From Gilliamella apicola (GTDB lineage Bacteria > Pseudomonadota > Gammaproteobacteria > Enterobacterales > Orbaceae), in NCBI RefSeq assembly GCF_000599985.1, contig NZ_CP007445.1, forward strand, positions 1,488,001 through 1,552,000: a stretch of DNA of 64,000 bases. Direction: 5' to 3'. Numbering within the stretch: the first letter of the stretch is position 1; every line of letters begins with the position of its first letter. The notes beneath the pieces are model-generated. The model searched no databases. It was not told where the DNA came from and saw nothing but the letters and a program-made list of their open reading frames with translations. This document shows positions 9,872-18,089 of the stretch, piece by piece. A program made the translations under genes and the position numbers.

Positions 9872-10477
9872 TTATTTTGGTTGGTTTGGCCATTCAATAT
9901 TTGGCGCTAGTTCGATATCAATGCGATTTATTAGCACTCGATATTTTTTCCATTCAACGAGTAATTGTGCTTCTTGCTCACTAGCAATTTGTGAATCAAC
10001 AGCATCTTGTAGATAACTGAGTTGTGAAGCTACCTCAGCAAAAAATTGATTTTTCTTAGTTAAAGCTTGATTGACTTCATATTGATGTTGTTTATTTTTA
10101 TCAAATTGCCATTTTTTCCCATCCCAGCTATCAAATTCACTGGCTGGTTTTAATTCAGTAAAACCATCAGGAATTTCACCGACCTCTTGAAGGATAGTTT
10201 CTCCACCCGTTTCAATTGAGTAAATCTTAGTGCCACGTAAATCTTTAGGATAAGTCCATTGTTGACCATTATGAATGATTGCCTGATTATCTTTAACGCT
10301 TTGTGGTGCTTCTAAATAAGCATTAGCAGGTAAGCCAACACCAATTGGTAAATATTGATAGATTGCTTGTAAAAATTCACCTTTAGAGTCAACATTATAA
10401 ACAACGACCTAGCCGGATGAAATTGTTAAGCCGCTATTATCTAATACAGCTGATTCAGGCTCTAATTGGTATTTCAT
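9872..10477 (-). pseudogene. Tail-fibre assembly gene, copy 2, nonsense mutation
   Basis: Same Tfa family as copies 1 and 3 and collinear over the full ~201 codons. Near codon 25 the TGG (Trp) found in the other copies is TAG, in the segment NSGLTISSG-stop-VVVYNVD. The reading frame is otherwise intact. An AGGAG-type ribosome site precedes the ATG at 10477, 15 bases after the fibre 2 stop. Unless the amber codon is suppressed, or a later start is used, no functional chaperone is made from this copy. Confidence 0.85.
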
Positions 10478-10491
10478 CAATATTCTCCTGA

Positions 10492-11901
10492 TTATTCAGC
10501 TTTAACTATATAGATAAATTGAATATCTTTACTAGCATCCCACTTTTGTAAATTTGGTAATTTTCCTACCGGATATGCAGAAGCTAGTTTAGGGTATTTT
10601 TTTTTATCAAACTTAGATCCATTACAATTCAAATACCCAGTTGGTGCATAGGATTCTGGCCACGGTAGTGGCACCCCGACTGGCGTTGTTAAAAAACGAT
10701 CTATATTAGCTTCTGTGACAGTCTCATACCAAGCCGTTGTAGGACTAACCCAGTATTTACAGCGGCTGAAAAGTCTTGGTGAATTAAATCCAGCAACGTA
10801 TAATTGCTCAATGTAACCATCGTATTTATTTCGACTACCATACACTGCCAGCGTTCCAGGACTATTAAGTGGTGTTAGATTAGGCAAACTTTCGTGATCA
10901 GTTGTGTGTATGCCATAGAAACCGCTTAACAAGCGTTTTTCTGGATCATCCAATCGAGCACCAATTTCTGAACCAATCCCATAATCACCTGCTTTTAGAA
11001 CTGACTTATCGTTAATAGTTACATCATTTACATTATTAAATTGCCAAATGTTTTTGGTTGAATCGTAGTCTAATTTGCTTTCCGATCTTTTAGTTTTAGC
11101 ATTATAAAACGCATGTGAATAACTATCGCCAGAAGTCATCAATGTCATTGAATCATTGTTATCATTGTTTATTTTCAATCCTTTATTTGATAATGTTAAT
11201 TGACCCGTCATTGTGTCACCAGCACGTTTTACTGTCTTATCATACACTTTTTTGACCGCTCGTGGTGTTGCGGCTTGAGTTTCGAGCTTAGAATTAATTG
11301 CTGAATTCAGTTGCACAAAACCTTTGGCACTAGTGGTGGCATCTGGGTGATTGGTTGATTTTTCATGAACAGTGATTTTTGCTGTAATTGTATCATTAAC
11401 ATATTTTTGAGTTGCAGCCGTTTGAGTAGCGTCGGCTCTTGGCTCAATGTATTTCTGTGCAGCAAATACTTCGATTGTTTCGTTTTTCAGCTCAATAGCT
11501 TCTGTGTTATCGACAATGATCTCCATTCTAATCATTTGTGTTCGACTACTGTCTTCAAGGCAGTTGGGCTTATAAGTAGCAGGGTAGTTACCTACGGCGA
11601 TCAGATTATCTTTATCATCAAATAAGCCAATTTCATGAATAAACCAGCCACCATCAGTTTCAGGTATAACTTGTTCTGCAATAATTTGACAAGGGTTTTC
11701 ATTGTCGATAAATAATTTGTCGATAGCTGCACGTCTAACTTCATGAACTAATTCGGTTTGGGTTGCATCAGGTGTAGTAATATTACCGTTGCCATCACCC
11801 ACAGCCATTTGAGTTATTTTAAGTTGAAAGCCCTGTGACGTAGCACTATCTAACAATGCTACTCCTTTTTGTGTTAAAATTGTATTGTATGCTTGATTCA
11901 T
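10492..11901 (-). CDS. Phage tail fibre, cassette 2
   Basis: A 469-residue tail fibre. The N-terminal docking domain and shaft are almost the same as in fibre 1, with scattered substitutions. From about residue 310 the tip differs (GSEIGARLDDPEKRLLSGFYGIHTTDHE, split from there), with a collar motif PVGVPLPWPESYAPTGYLNCNGSKFD. The last segment lacks the NSRNKDRPD insert of fibres 1 and 3. Its own Tfa partner is a nonsense pseudogene, so folding of this fibre would need Tfa 3 in trans. Confidence 0.9.
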   Translation of the reverse strand: MNQAYNTILTQKGVALLDSATSQGFQLKITQMAVGDGNGNITTPDATQTELVHEVRRAAIDKLFIDNENPCQIIAEQVIPETDGGWFIHEIGLFDDKDNLIAVGNYPATYKPNCLEDSSRTQMIRMEIIVDNTEAIELKNETIEVFAAQKYIEPRADATQTAATQKYVNDTITAKITVHEKSTNHPDATTSAKGFVQLNSAINSKLETQAATPRAVKKVYDKTVKRAGDTMTGQLTLSNKGLKINNDNNDSMTLMTSGDSYSHAFYNAKTKRSESKLDYDSTKNIWQFNNVNDVTINDKSVLKAGDYGIGSEIGARLDDPEKRLLSGFYGIHTTDHESLPNLTPLNSPGTLAVYGSRNKYDGYIEQLYVAGFNSPRLFSRCKYWVSPTTAWYETVTEANIDRFLTTPVGVPLPWPESYAPTGYLNCNGSKFDKKKYPKLASAYPVGKLPNLQKWDASKDIQFIYIVKAE

Positions 11902-12358
11902 AGTATTATTCTCATAGTATCGATTAAATGGATAGTTGTGCCAAAATGGTTTTCGTATTTAATTTGAGTGGAATACCTAAAGCGGTAGCATTGGCTAGTA
12001 ATACTGCCCTTGTTGGGTAATTAACGTATAAAATTTTTGACTCATATTTTTACTCTATAAACTAAATTCAAATCGCCTATAGGGCGAGCGAATGAGCTGA
12101 TTGTGTTTATTTTAAATGTCTAGATTACGAATACCTTATAAAATGCATTAGATTTGCATTTTATAAAATGGCTTGCTAAAGATAATGACACAGTATAAAA
12201 AAGTTAGTTAATGGATGGATTTGTAAGAAAAATTATTACAAACAGCTGAGATAAAAAAACGTTATAAATATAAGATGTAAATAAAAAACCTTAGTTAAAT
12301 TGAAGTGCCCCATAAAGTTGGACACTTCAATTACTAAGGTTTTTGCTTTTTAGTTACT
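11902..12358. repeat. Duplicated inter-cassette spacer, copy B
   Basis: Nearly identical to 9415-9871, including the dead fibre N-terminus, the solo IS end at 12301-12329 and the closing hairpin. The copying unit therefore spans spacer, fibre and Tfa. The third fibre lacks this spacer upstream and has a baseplate-gene relic instead, so copy 3 is probably the original locus. Confidence 0.75.
12301..12329 (-). mobile_element. Solo IS150-like end (relic), second copy
   Basis: Identical to the relic at 9814-9842, carried along in the cassette duplication. The flanking CACTTCAATTACTAAGG pairs with upstream bases to form a hairpin. Confidence 0.7.
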
Positions 12359-12964
12359 TTATTTTGGTTGGTTTGGCCATTCAATATTTGGCGCTAGTTC
12401 GATATCAATGCGATTTATTAGCACTCGATATTTTTTCCATTCAACGAGTAATTGTGCTTCTTGCTCACTAGCAATTTGTGAATCAACAGCATCTTGTAGA
12501 TAACTGAGTTGTGAAGCTGCTTCAGCAAGAAATTGATTTTTCTTAGTTAAAGCTTGATTGACTTCATATTGATGTTGTTTATTTTTATCAAATTGCCATT
12601 TTTTCCCATCCCAGCTATCAAATTCACTGGCTGGTTTTAATTCAGTAAAACCATCAGGAATTTCACCCACCTCTTGAAGGATAGTTTCTCCACCCGTTTC
12701 AATTGAGTAAATCTTAGTGCCACGTAAATCTTTAGGATAAGTCCATTGTTGACCATTATGAATGATTGCCTGATTATCTTTAACGCTTTGTGGTGCTTCT
12801 AAATAAGCATTAGCCGGTAAGCCAACACCAATTGGTAAATATTGATAGGTTGCTTGTAAAAATTCACCTTTAGCGTCAACGTGATAAATAACGGTCCAAC
12901 CAGCTGAAATTGTTAAACCGCTATTATCTAATACAGCTGATTCAGGTTGTAATTGGTATTTCAT
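12359..12964 (-). CDS. Tail-fibre assembly chaperone (Tfa/gpG-like), intact copy 3
   Basis: A 201-residue caudovirus tail-fibre assembly protein that helps trimerise and attach the distal fibre. It starts MKYQLQPESAVLDNSGLTISAGW and ends IELAPNIEWPNQPK, with an internal helical, Gln/Lys-rich segment around residues 125-175. The ATG at 12964 was chosen over a TTG three bases earlier because an AGGAGG site sits at the right distance. It is the only unbroken Tfa in the prophage and so may serve all three fibres. Confidence 0.88.
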   Translation of the reverse strand: MKYQLQPESAVLDNSGLTISAGWTVIYHVDAKGEFLQATYQYLPIGVGLPANAYLEAPQSVKDNQAIIHNGQQWTYPKDLRGTKIYSIETGGETILQEVGEIPDGFTELKPASEFDSWDGKKWQFDKNKQHQYEVNQALTKKNQFLAEAASQLSYLQDAVDSQIASEQEAQLLVEWKKYRVLINRIDIELAPNIEWPNQPK

Positions 12965-12978
12965 CAATATCCTCCTGA

Positions 12979-14418
12979 TTATTCAGCTTTAACTATATAC
13001 ATAAATGTAACATCTTTACCATCAGGGCGATCTTTATTTCTAGAATTATCCCAATTTCGTAAATCTGGTAATTTGTTATCCCAATATGCATAAGCTAGTT
13101 TCGGGTATTTTTCCGTATCAATGTTAGCTCCATTACACTCCAAATATCCTACAGGTGGTTTAGATTTAGGCCACGGTAGTGGGACGCCGACTGGCGTTAT
13201 AAAACGATCTATATTTGCTTCTGTGACGGTCTCAACCCAAGCCTTTTTTTCAGTGTAAAATCCACAACGGCTAAAAAGTTTTGGTGAATCATAGTCAGGA
13301 ACGTATAATTGCTCAATGTGAGGACCGTAATCGCTCTCCGCAGCATAAACTGCCAACGCTGCACTACAATTATTATATATGAACTTTGGGAGATTTGAGG
13401 AAAATTTATCGATACTTGTGCCATAGAAACCGGTTAACAATCGTTTTTCTGGATTACTCAATGGAGCACCGGCTTTTGCACCAATTCCATAATCACCTGC
13501 TTTTAGAACTGACTTATCGTTAATAGTTACATCTTTTACATTTTGAAAACGCCAAATGTTTTCGGTTGAATCGTAGTCTAATTTGCTTTCCGATCTTTTA
13601 GTTTTAGCATTATAAAACGCATGTGAATAACTATCGCCAGAAGTCATCAATGTCATTGAATCATTGTTAGAATTTTTTATTTTCAATCCGTTACTTGATA
13701 ATGTCAATTGACCTGTCATTGTGTCACCAGCACGTTTTACTGCTCCGTTTGCCACATCATACACTTTTTTGACCGCTAATGGCGTTGCGGCTTGAGTTTC
13801 GAGATTAGAATTAATTGCTGAATTCAGTTGCACAAAACCTTTGGCTCTAGTTGTGGCATTTGGGTGATTGGTTGATTTTTCATGAGCAGTGATTTTTGCT
13901 GTAATTGTATCATTAACATATTTTTGAGTTGCAGTCGTTTGAGTAGCGTCGGCTCTTGGTTCAATGTATTTCCGCGCAGCAAACACTTCGATTGTTTCGT
14001 TTTTCAGCTCAATAGCTTCTGTGTTATCGACAATGAACTCCATTCTAATCACTTGTGTTCGACTACTGTCTTCAAGACAATTGGGCTTATAAGTTGCAGG
14101 GTAGTTACCTACGGCGATCAGATTATTTTCATCATCAAATAAGCCAATTTCTTGAATAAACCAGCCACCATCCGTTTCAGGTATAACTTGTTCTGCAATA
14201 ATTTGACAAGGGTTTTCATTGTCGACGAATAATTTGTCGATAGCTGCACGTCTAACTTCATTAACTAATTCGGTTTGGGTTGCATCAGGTGTAGTAATAT
14301 TACCGTTGCCATCACCCACAGCCATTTGAGTTATTTTAAGTTGAAAGCCCTGTGACGTAGCACTATCTAACAATGCTGCTCCTTTTTGAGTTAAAATTGT
14401 ATAGTATGTTTGATTCAT
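12979..14418 (-). CDS. Phage tail fibre, cassette 3
   Basis: A 479-residue tail fibre with the same docking domain and shaft as fibres 1 and 2, plus a short extra VANGA insert in the shaft, and a different tip (SIDKFSSNLPKFIYNNC, then SRCGFYTEKKAW). The collar motif PVGVPLPWPKSKPPVGYLECNG is near the end. The open frame extends 14 codons upstream, but the ATG at 14418 matches the start of the other fibres and has GAGGA 8 bases before it. It lies directly after a baseplate-spike relic, so it is likely the original gpH position. Confidence 0.9.
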   Translation of the reverse strand: MNQTYYTILTQKGAALLDSATSQGFQLKITQMAVGDGNGNITTPDATQTELVNEVRRAAIDKLFVDNENPCQIIAEQVIPETDGGWFIQEIGLFDDENNLIAVGNYPATYKPNCLEDSSRTQVIRMEFIVDNTEAIELKNETIEVFAARKYIEPRADATQTTATQKYVNDTITAKITAHEKSTNHPNATTRAKGFVQLNSAINSNLETQAATPLAVKKVYDVANGAVKRAGDTMTGQLTLSSNGLKIKNSNNDSMTLMTSGDSYSHAFYNAKTKRSESKLDYDSTENIWRFQNVKDVTINDKSVLKAGDYGIGAKAGAPLSNPEKRLLTGFYGTSIDKFSSNLPKFIYNNCSAALAVYAAESDYGPHIEQLYVPDYDSPKLFSRCGFYTEKKAWVETVTEANIDRFITPVGVPLPWPKSKPPVGYLECNGANIDTEKYPKLAYAYWDNKLPDLRNWDNSRNKDRPDGKDVTFMYIVKAE

Positions 14419-14440
14419 AGTTTTATCCTCATAATATCGA

Positions 14441-14650
14441 TTAATGAATAGTTGTGCCAAAATGGCGTTTAGATTGTGTTGTTACTTTTTCAGCAATACC
14501 AGGATAGATAAGTAAAGTATTGCTTTTATTGCTACTGGTTCCAATGGTTAATGCTCCTATAGTTATATGCTCACTACATTTAACCAATGGGGTATCTAGT
14601 TGAATTTTTTTACCTGTTTTAGCGGTAACTTGTTCTCTAACTTCAATCAC
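14441..14650 (-). pseudogene. Relic resembling the C-terminus of baseplate spike gpV
   Basis: A 69-codon frame with the sequence VREQVTAKTGKKIQLDTP followed by VKCSEHITIGALTIG. This repeated short beta-strand pattern is typical of the C-terminal spike of P2 gpV-like proteins, and the frame appears to continue upstream without a clear start. In P2, V is followed by W, J, I and H. Here the fragment runs almost straight into tail fibre 3, as if one deletion removed W, J and I. The identification rests on pattern only. Confidence 0.4.
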
Positions 14651-15139
14651 TTTGTTTTTGTTACTCTTGAATGTCGACTAAGTCGGCGAGATAATAATTT
14701 TTCATAATGACTATGATGAAATTTTATGAGATAGAAATAAAGCAAGCTTGGTTGTAGAGATTTGTTTTACAAATTTTCAATCAGCCACGTTGGATTTAGG
14801 TTTATTGGCATAATTTAATTATTAACTTTCTATCCAACCATTTTTTAACTTAAAATCACTTGGTTAATTGAATATTAAAAATATGCTTTAAAAAGAAAAC
14901 TACGTTTTGCCTTTTGTTAACAGTGTTTATAGTAAATATTTTTTATATTCACTGTCGTTTATGAAGGTTAGAGATGCTGATGAAATTTCAAACTCTTTTG
15001 AAAGTCCTTTTATTGTAAGTAAAAAATGATAATAGTGCAGACGAAATAAATGCCAATGAAAGTATCAATGCTTTATTAGAGCAAGAAGTTAAAAAAGCAA
15101 TAAACTCTTCTTTTAATTTATTGCAATCATTTCATTGCA
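14651..15139. other. Gene-poor stretch with decayed coding
   Basis: No intact gene. The minus strand near 14651-14690 continues the spike-like frame (FKSNKNKVIEVREQ). The plus strand near 15025-15125 has an open helical piece (ADEINANESINALLEQEVKKA) with no usable start and a stop before it. This interval would hold R, S and most of V in P2. Confidence 0.4.
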
Positions 15140-15427
15140 TTATTGTGAATTGGTGTTGTTAGCCGATTTTTCTGAACGGCAAAGTGTGCTTATATTGCCT
15201 TTACTTTTTAATAAACAGATCAACAATGATGTATTCATCAATACTTGAGCTAAATTAGCTCGATGAGGTAGATTAAAAAATGAAAATAAGCTAACAGCAG
15301 CACTTGATACTATCATTAACCAAGCTAACCAACTGTATTTAACTTTGTGGCGGCAATTATTGCGATCGAAAGTAAATAATCGCACTGCAATCATTAAACA
15401 AAAAATAGCATTGAGTATCGTTATCAT
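15140..15427 (-). CDS. Putative 3-TM phage holin
   Basis: A 95-residue membrane protein with three hydrophobic segments (about residues 3-18, 30-50 and 60-75), ending in a polar tail. Size and layout match the putative 3TM holin family found beside lysis genes in Haemophilus and P2-like phages. Holins open the inner membrane to release or trigger the endolysin. The start codon overlaps the stop of the upstream holin-like gene in TAATG, so the two are translationally coupled. It could instead be the antiholin of the pair. Confidence 0.65.
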   Translation of the reverse strand: MITILNAIFCLMIAVRLFTFDRNNCRHKVKYSWLAWLMIVSSAAVSLFSFFNLPHRANLAQVLMNTSLLICLLKSKGNISTLCRSEKSANNTNSQ

Positions 15428-15801
15428 TATTTTTTACCCCTAAAGTTATTGAAAAGGTCAGTTGGATCATCGAATTTTTTGATTAGCCATAGTAATAATT
15501 TAACGCTAATAGCTGATGCAACTAATGCACCTAATCCTGGTGGTATCTTAGTTTGAATATTGGCCGGAAAAATTGGGATGAGTAAATACTGTGTCATTTC
15601 AGCTAAGAGCAAACCTATAGCAAATGAGATAAAAAATAGGACGATGCGACGAAAAGGAGAAATATATTGCTCACTAATCACTAATAAAATCGAACCACAA
15701 AGAGCGCCTAAAATAACACCATTTTCAGTGTTAGGATAAATCATAGATAATGAAAAAGCTCTGATAATTGAGGTAAAAGTTAGACTAGTGGGCTCTGTCA
15801 T
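15427..15801 (-). CDS. Putative phage holin family protein
   Basis: A 124-residue protein from the ATG at 15801 (MTEPTSLTFTS). The frame is open 14 codons further, but that would overlap gpX; the chosen ATG has GGGA about 8 bases upstream and follows the gpX stop by a few bases. Three or four hydrophobic segments (GVILGALCGSILLVI, RIVLFFISFAIGLLLAEM, LGALVASAISVKLLLWL) and a charged C-terminus KKFDDPTDLFNNFRGKK match the putative phage holin family that lies next to gpX. Confidence 0.7.
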   Translation of the reverse strand: MTEPTSLTFTSIIRAFSLSMIYPNTENGVILGALCGSILLVISEQYISPFRRIVLFFISFAIGLLLAEMTQYLLIPIFPANIQTKIPPGLGALVASAISVKLLLWLIKKFDDPTDLFNNFRGKK

Positions 15802-15805
15802 TAGG

Positions 15806-16009
15806 TTAGTCCCATAAATTAATAAAATTAAAATTTTTTTCATATACCGATTCCAGTAAATTTACTTCTTTACCTATAGGTAATATCACTGGCAATTTAT
15901 ATAGATCTTGGCTGTTTTGATAAACTATTTCTACAATACCCACTGTTTTACCCAAAACTTGATAGACTAATGCATCAATAGTTTCATTTGGTATGGTATA
16001 GACAATCAT
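15806..16009 (-). CDS. P2 gpX-like tail protein
   Basis: A 67-residue homologue of P2 tail protein X. Seen: a LysM-like start (IPNETIDALVYQVLGKTVGIVEIVYQ), a central LPVILPIGKEVNLL, and the terminal NLWD that gpX proteins share. gpX is an essential tail protein of unclear role. It is one of very few structural genes left in this prophage, and the following holin gene starts within bases of its stop. Confidence 0.85.
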   Translation of the reverse strand: MIVYTIPNETIDALVYQVLGKTVGIVEIVYQNSQDLYKLPVILPIGKEVNLLESVYEKNFNFINLWD

Positions 16010-16275
16010 TCTTCAATTACTCCATAGCTAATTTAGACTTATTTTTTAACCGCGACATTGCTGGTGTTACAACAAATAAAGCTTGGCGGAAAACAAAGGT
16101 GTCGATCTATTAAAACCATTACGTCGCCGAGGTGCGAGGGTTAATTGTTATAAATAGTTATTTAATATTATGGTCGTTGTTAAATCATTTTTAAGCAATT
16201 AAGTGAAATTGTGGCAACTTGAAATACAATACGTTGAAGGATTACGATAAAGTATTGTCGATCAATTAACAAAAA
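16010..16275. other. Short gap between gpX and the spanin genes
   Basis: No intact frame. The minus strand has short open pieces with stops. In P2 gpX precedes the lysis genes, whereas here the endolysin and spanins precede gpX, so this gap may be a rearrangement scar. Confidence 0.35.
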
Positions 16276-16536
16276 TCAGTTGCTATCAAAGTTATTAATC
16301 TCTCGAATAGCTTGTTTATCAGCATTACATTTTTCAATGACATGCAATAGATGTTCGTTGTATTTAAGACTATCGCCAAAGGTCATTGGTTGAGGAGGCA
16401 AGTTCGGCTGACAACTAGTGAGTAAATTCTCGGGTATTGGTTGACTGACGAAGATTTTTCGCTCGGTTGTACAAGCTACCAGAAATAGGCAGAGGCACCA
16501 GCTGGTTAGCGCAATAATTCTCTTTGAGTTGACCAT
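16276..16536 (-). CDS. Rz1-like outer-membrane spanin (LysC type)
   Basis: An 86-residue small lipoprotein whose start lies inside the Rz-like gene in another frame, the classic Rz/Rz1 nesting. Seen: an N-terminal hydrophobic signal with lipobox LFLVAC and Cys at about residue 22, then a Pro-containing periplasmic stretch (CQPNLPPQPMTFGDSLKYNEHL). The o-spanin pairs with the i-spanin to fuse inner and outer membranes in the last step of lysis. Confidence 0.8.
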   Translation of the reverse strand: MVNSKRIIALTSWCLCLFLVACTTERKIFVSQPIPENLLTSCQPNLPPQPMTFGDSLKYNEHLLHVIEKCNADKQAIREINNFDSN

Positions 16537-16762
16537 TAATCTGTTCCTGATTTTGTAGCGATTGCTGTTCTAAATACTGTTTATTTTTTTCATTGTCAGC
16601 GATAGTTTGATTATTTTTGATAATCGTTTGTTGTAATTGACCTAATTTTTGCGTCAATTGACTGGTTTCATTTTGTGCTAATTGTTTAGCTTGCAGTAAA
16701 TCGTTAATAATAAAAAACAATAACATAAATGCTAAAGCAATAGTGACGTTGGTTTTGTTCAT
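16415..16762 (-). CDS. Rz-like inner-membrane spanin (LysB type)
   Basis: A 115-residue protein with an N-terminal membrane anchor (VTIALAFMLLFFIIND) followed by a long Gln/Asn-rich coiled coil (residues ~25-85: repeated LTQKLGQLQQTI and LEQQSLQNQEQI), the normal i-spanin build. It overlaps the endolysin stop by 4 bases (ATGA) and contains most of the Rz1 gene in a second frame. Confidence 0.82.
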   Translation of the reverse strand: MNKTNVTIALAFMLLFFIINDLLQAKQLAQNETSQLTQKLGQLQQTIIKNNQTIADNEKNKQYLEQQSLQNQEQINGQLKENYCANQLVPLPISGSLYNRAKNLRQSTNTREFTH

Positions 16763-17199
16763 ATTAATCCTGGTAAATAAATAGTTTTGCCGTTTTGTTT
16801 TACTGCTGTAAGAACACGTTTGCGTTGGTTTGTGTGACTAAATTCAATATGAACCCATTGATTATACTCTTGGATAATTTTGTCAAATTCAACGCCAGCC
16901 ATAATTAATCGTTGGCAAATTTGTTTTGGATTACCGTAGGCACAGTGGAAATCAACGGCTAAACCTTTGGTATGAGCGCTGTTTTGCGACCCTCCCACCT
17001 TATTATTTAAAGCAGGGCAGCGGTATCCCGATGAAATAATGATTGGATTAGTTAAAGCTTCTCTAACTGATTCTAATTTATTAGCTGTCAGATGAATATT
17101 TACCATTAAGTCATCTGGCACATGATTATCTATTTTTAGTCGAGTTGCTGTTGTTGAACGAGTAAATTCTTCTAATGTGAAGTGTTCGGTTAATTTCAT
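16759..17199 (-). CDS. Endolysin, peptidase M15 (D-Ala-D-Ala carboxypeptidase-like)
   Basis: A 146-residue cell-wall peptidase that cuts peptidoglycan cross-links at lysis. The M15 zinc motif is visible: SSGYRCPALN, then SAHTKGLAVDFH (His and Asp ligands), and the final WVHIEFS with the third ligand. No signal peptide is seen, so it needs a holin for export. It heads the lysis cassette with Rz and Rz1 overlapping downstream. Confidence 0.9.
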   Translation of the reverse strand: MKLTEHFTLEEFTRSTTATRLKIDNHVPDDLMVNIHLTANKLESVREALTNPIIISSGYRCPALNNKVGGSQNSAHTKGLAVDFHCAYGNPKQICQRLIMAGVEFDKIIQEYNQWVHIEFSHTNQRKRVLTAVKQNGKTIYLPGLI

Positions 17200-17687
17200 G
17201 AATCTTCATCTCCTTTGATATTTATAACTCATCTTTTTTCCACAATTTTAATTAAGGTGGTTCCTGACAAACTCATTAGATCAGCTATATCGCTGGTAAG
17301 TTCAAATCACCTAATTGATAATAGCCAATTTAATAAAAATGAATCTTTGGAGTTATTATTAATCAATAAATTAATTATTATAATAGACAATGGTTTGTAG
17401 TAACTGATTAGACAATTAACCCTTTTATTTTGACTAAAATATATTAGATTAGATTTGGACGTTTTAGTGGTTATTTAAAAATCTATGTAATAGGTTTAAT
17501 TTATATAAATAATCATTGCTAATATGAATTATTTTTAATAATTATTGGTAAATATTGAATAAATTTGTGTTATCAGGATATTAAAAAACTTTTCCAGAAA
17601 TTTTAGTTTTTTATTATTAAAATGAAAATGGATAGTTGATGATTGTAGTTAAGTGGGTATGAACTATTTTCAACTATCCTAAAATGA
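17200..17687. other. Gap between the SOS-controlled ORF and the endolysin
   Basis: About 490 very AT-rich bases without a defensible gene on either strand. In P2-like phages the Q-P-O-N-M-L capsid and terminase block lies between the replication gene and the lysis region. Nothing of it is recognisable here. Confidence 0.5.
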
Positions 17688-17870
17688 TTATGAATTATTG
17701 GGGTTATCTGGATGTTTAGTGACCATTTGTTCTTTTAACGGCTCAAGTAAATCCCGAAACCAGAACATTATTATGTCTTTATCTGGTTCCCGCAAATGAA
17801 TATGTTCTGTAATGATTCGTGAAAGCAATTCCGCTCGTTCGATTGTTTTTATTTTTTCCAACTCATTCAT
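17688..17870 (-). CDS. Small SOS-controlled protein, possible antirepressor
   Basis: A 60-residue protein with no family I recognise: an acidic helix-rich N-terminus (ELEKIKTIERAELLSRIITEHI), a central aromatic patch (IIMFWFRDLL) and a polar tail. The start is firm: AAGGAG 8 bases before the ATG. A LexA-type box overlaps the start of a good promoter just upstream, so it should be induced by DNA damage. By position and control it resembles Tum of coliphage 186, which inactivates a non-cleavable CI repressor, but it is much shorter and shows no clear similarity. The functional suggestion is inference only. Confidence 0.7.
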   Translation of the reverse strand: MNELEKIKTIERAELLSRIITEHIHLREPDKDIIMFWFRDLLEPLKEQMVTKHPDNPNNS

Positions 17871-17889
17871 TTCAAGTTCTCCTTAGATG

Positions 17890-17931
17890 CTGTTTATCCA
17901 TACAGTATATAATAATTACCTTTTCGATCAA
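17890..17931 (-). promoter_or_regulatory. Promoter with LexA-type operator
   Basis: On the minus strand TTGATC (-35, 17926-17931) and TATACT (-10, 17904-17909) are 16 bp apart. CTGT-N8-ACAG at 17890-17905 overlaps the -10 edge, the standard LexA box spacing. It drives the 60-residue ORF. Confidence 0.75.
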
Positions 17932-17949
17932 GTCATTTTAAAATGACTT
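17930..17949. repeat. 20-bp perfect palindrome upstream of the SOS promoter
   Basis: AAGTCATTTT followed by its exact reverse complement, touching the -35 box. It could be a second operator or part of the gpA downstream signal. Confidence 0.5.
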
Positions 17950-18089
17950 AAAACAAAGTAGTCAATAATTTTTAATATATTTAGTATGTTTATCTTTTTT
18001 TCTTGTTAAAATATTTAGTATTTTTATGTTTTTCACCTAATATCTTACACTATTCACTAAGTAAAAAACACCAATAATGTTTTTTTGCT

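Noticed and set aside
10403..10460. Recoding of the TAG in tfa-2 as a sense codon
   Set aside because: The other two copies have TGG there, a simple point change. No suppressor tRNA or recoding signal is visible.
8878..14142. 86-codon plus-strand ORFs at 8878-9138, 11365-11625 and 13882-14142, repeated three times
   Set aside because: They are antisense to the conserved part of the three tail fibres. Their conservation follows from the fibre duplication, with no start signals of their own.
17215..17400. 61-codon plus-strand ORF between endolysin and the SOS-controlled ORF
   Set aside because: Low-complexity AT-rich codons, no ribosome site, and against the direction of all neighbours.
17688..17870. 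The SOS-controlled ORF as a DinI-family protein
   Set aside because: LexA control and size would fit, but the DinI sequence pattern is not present.
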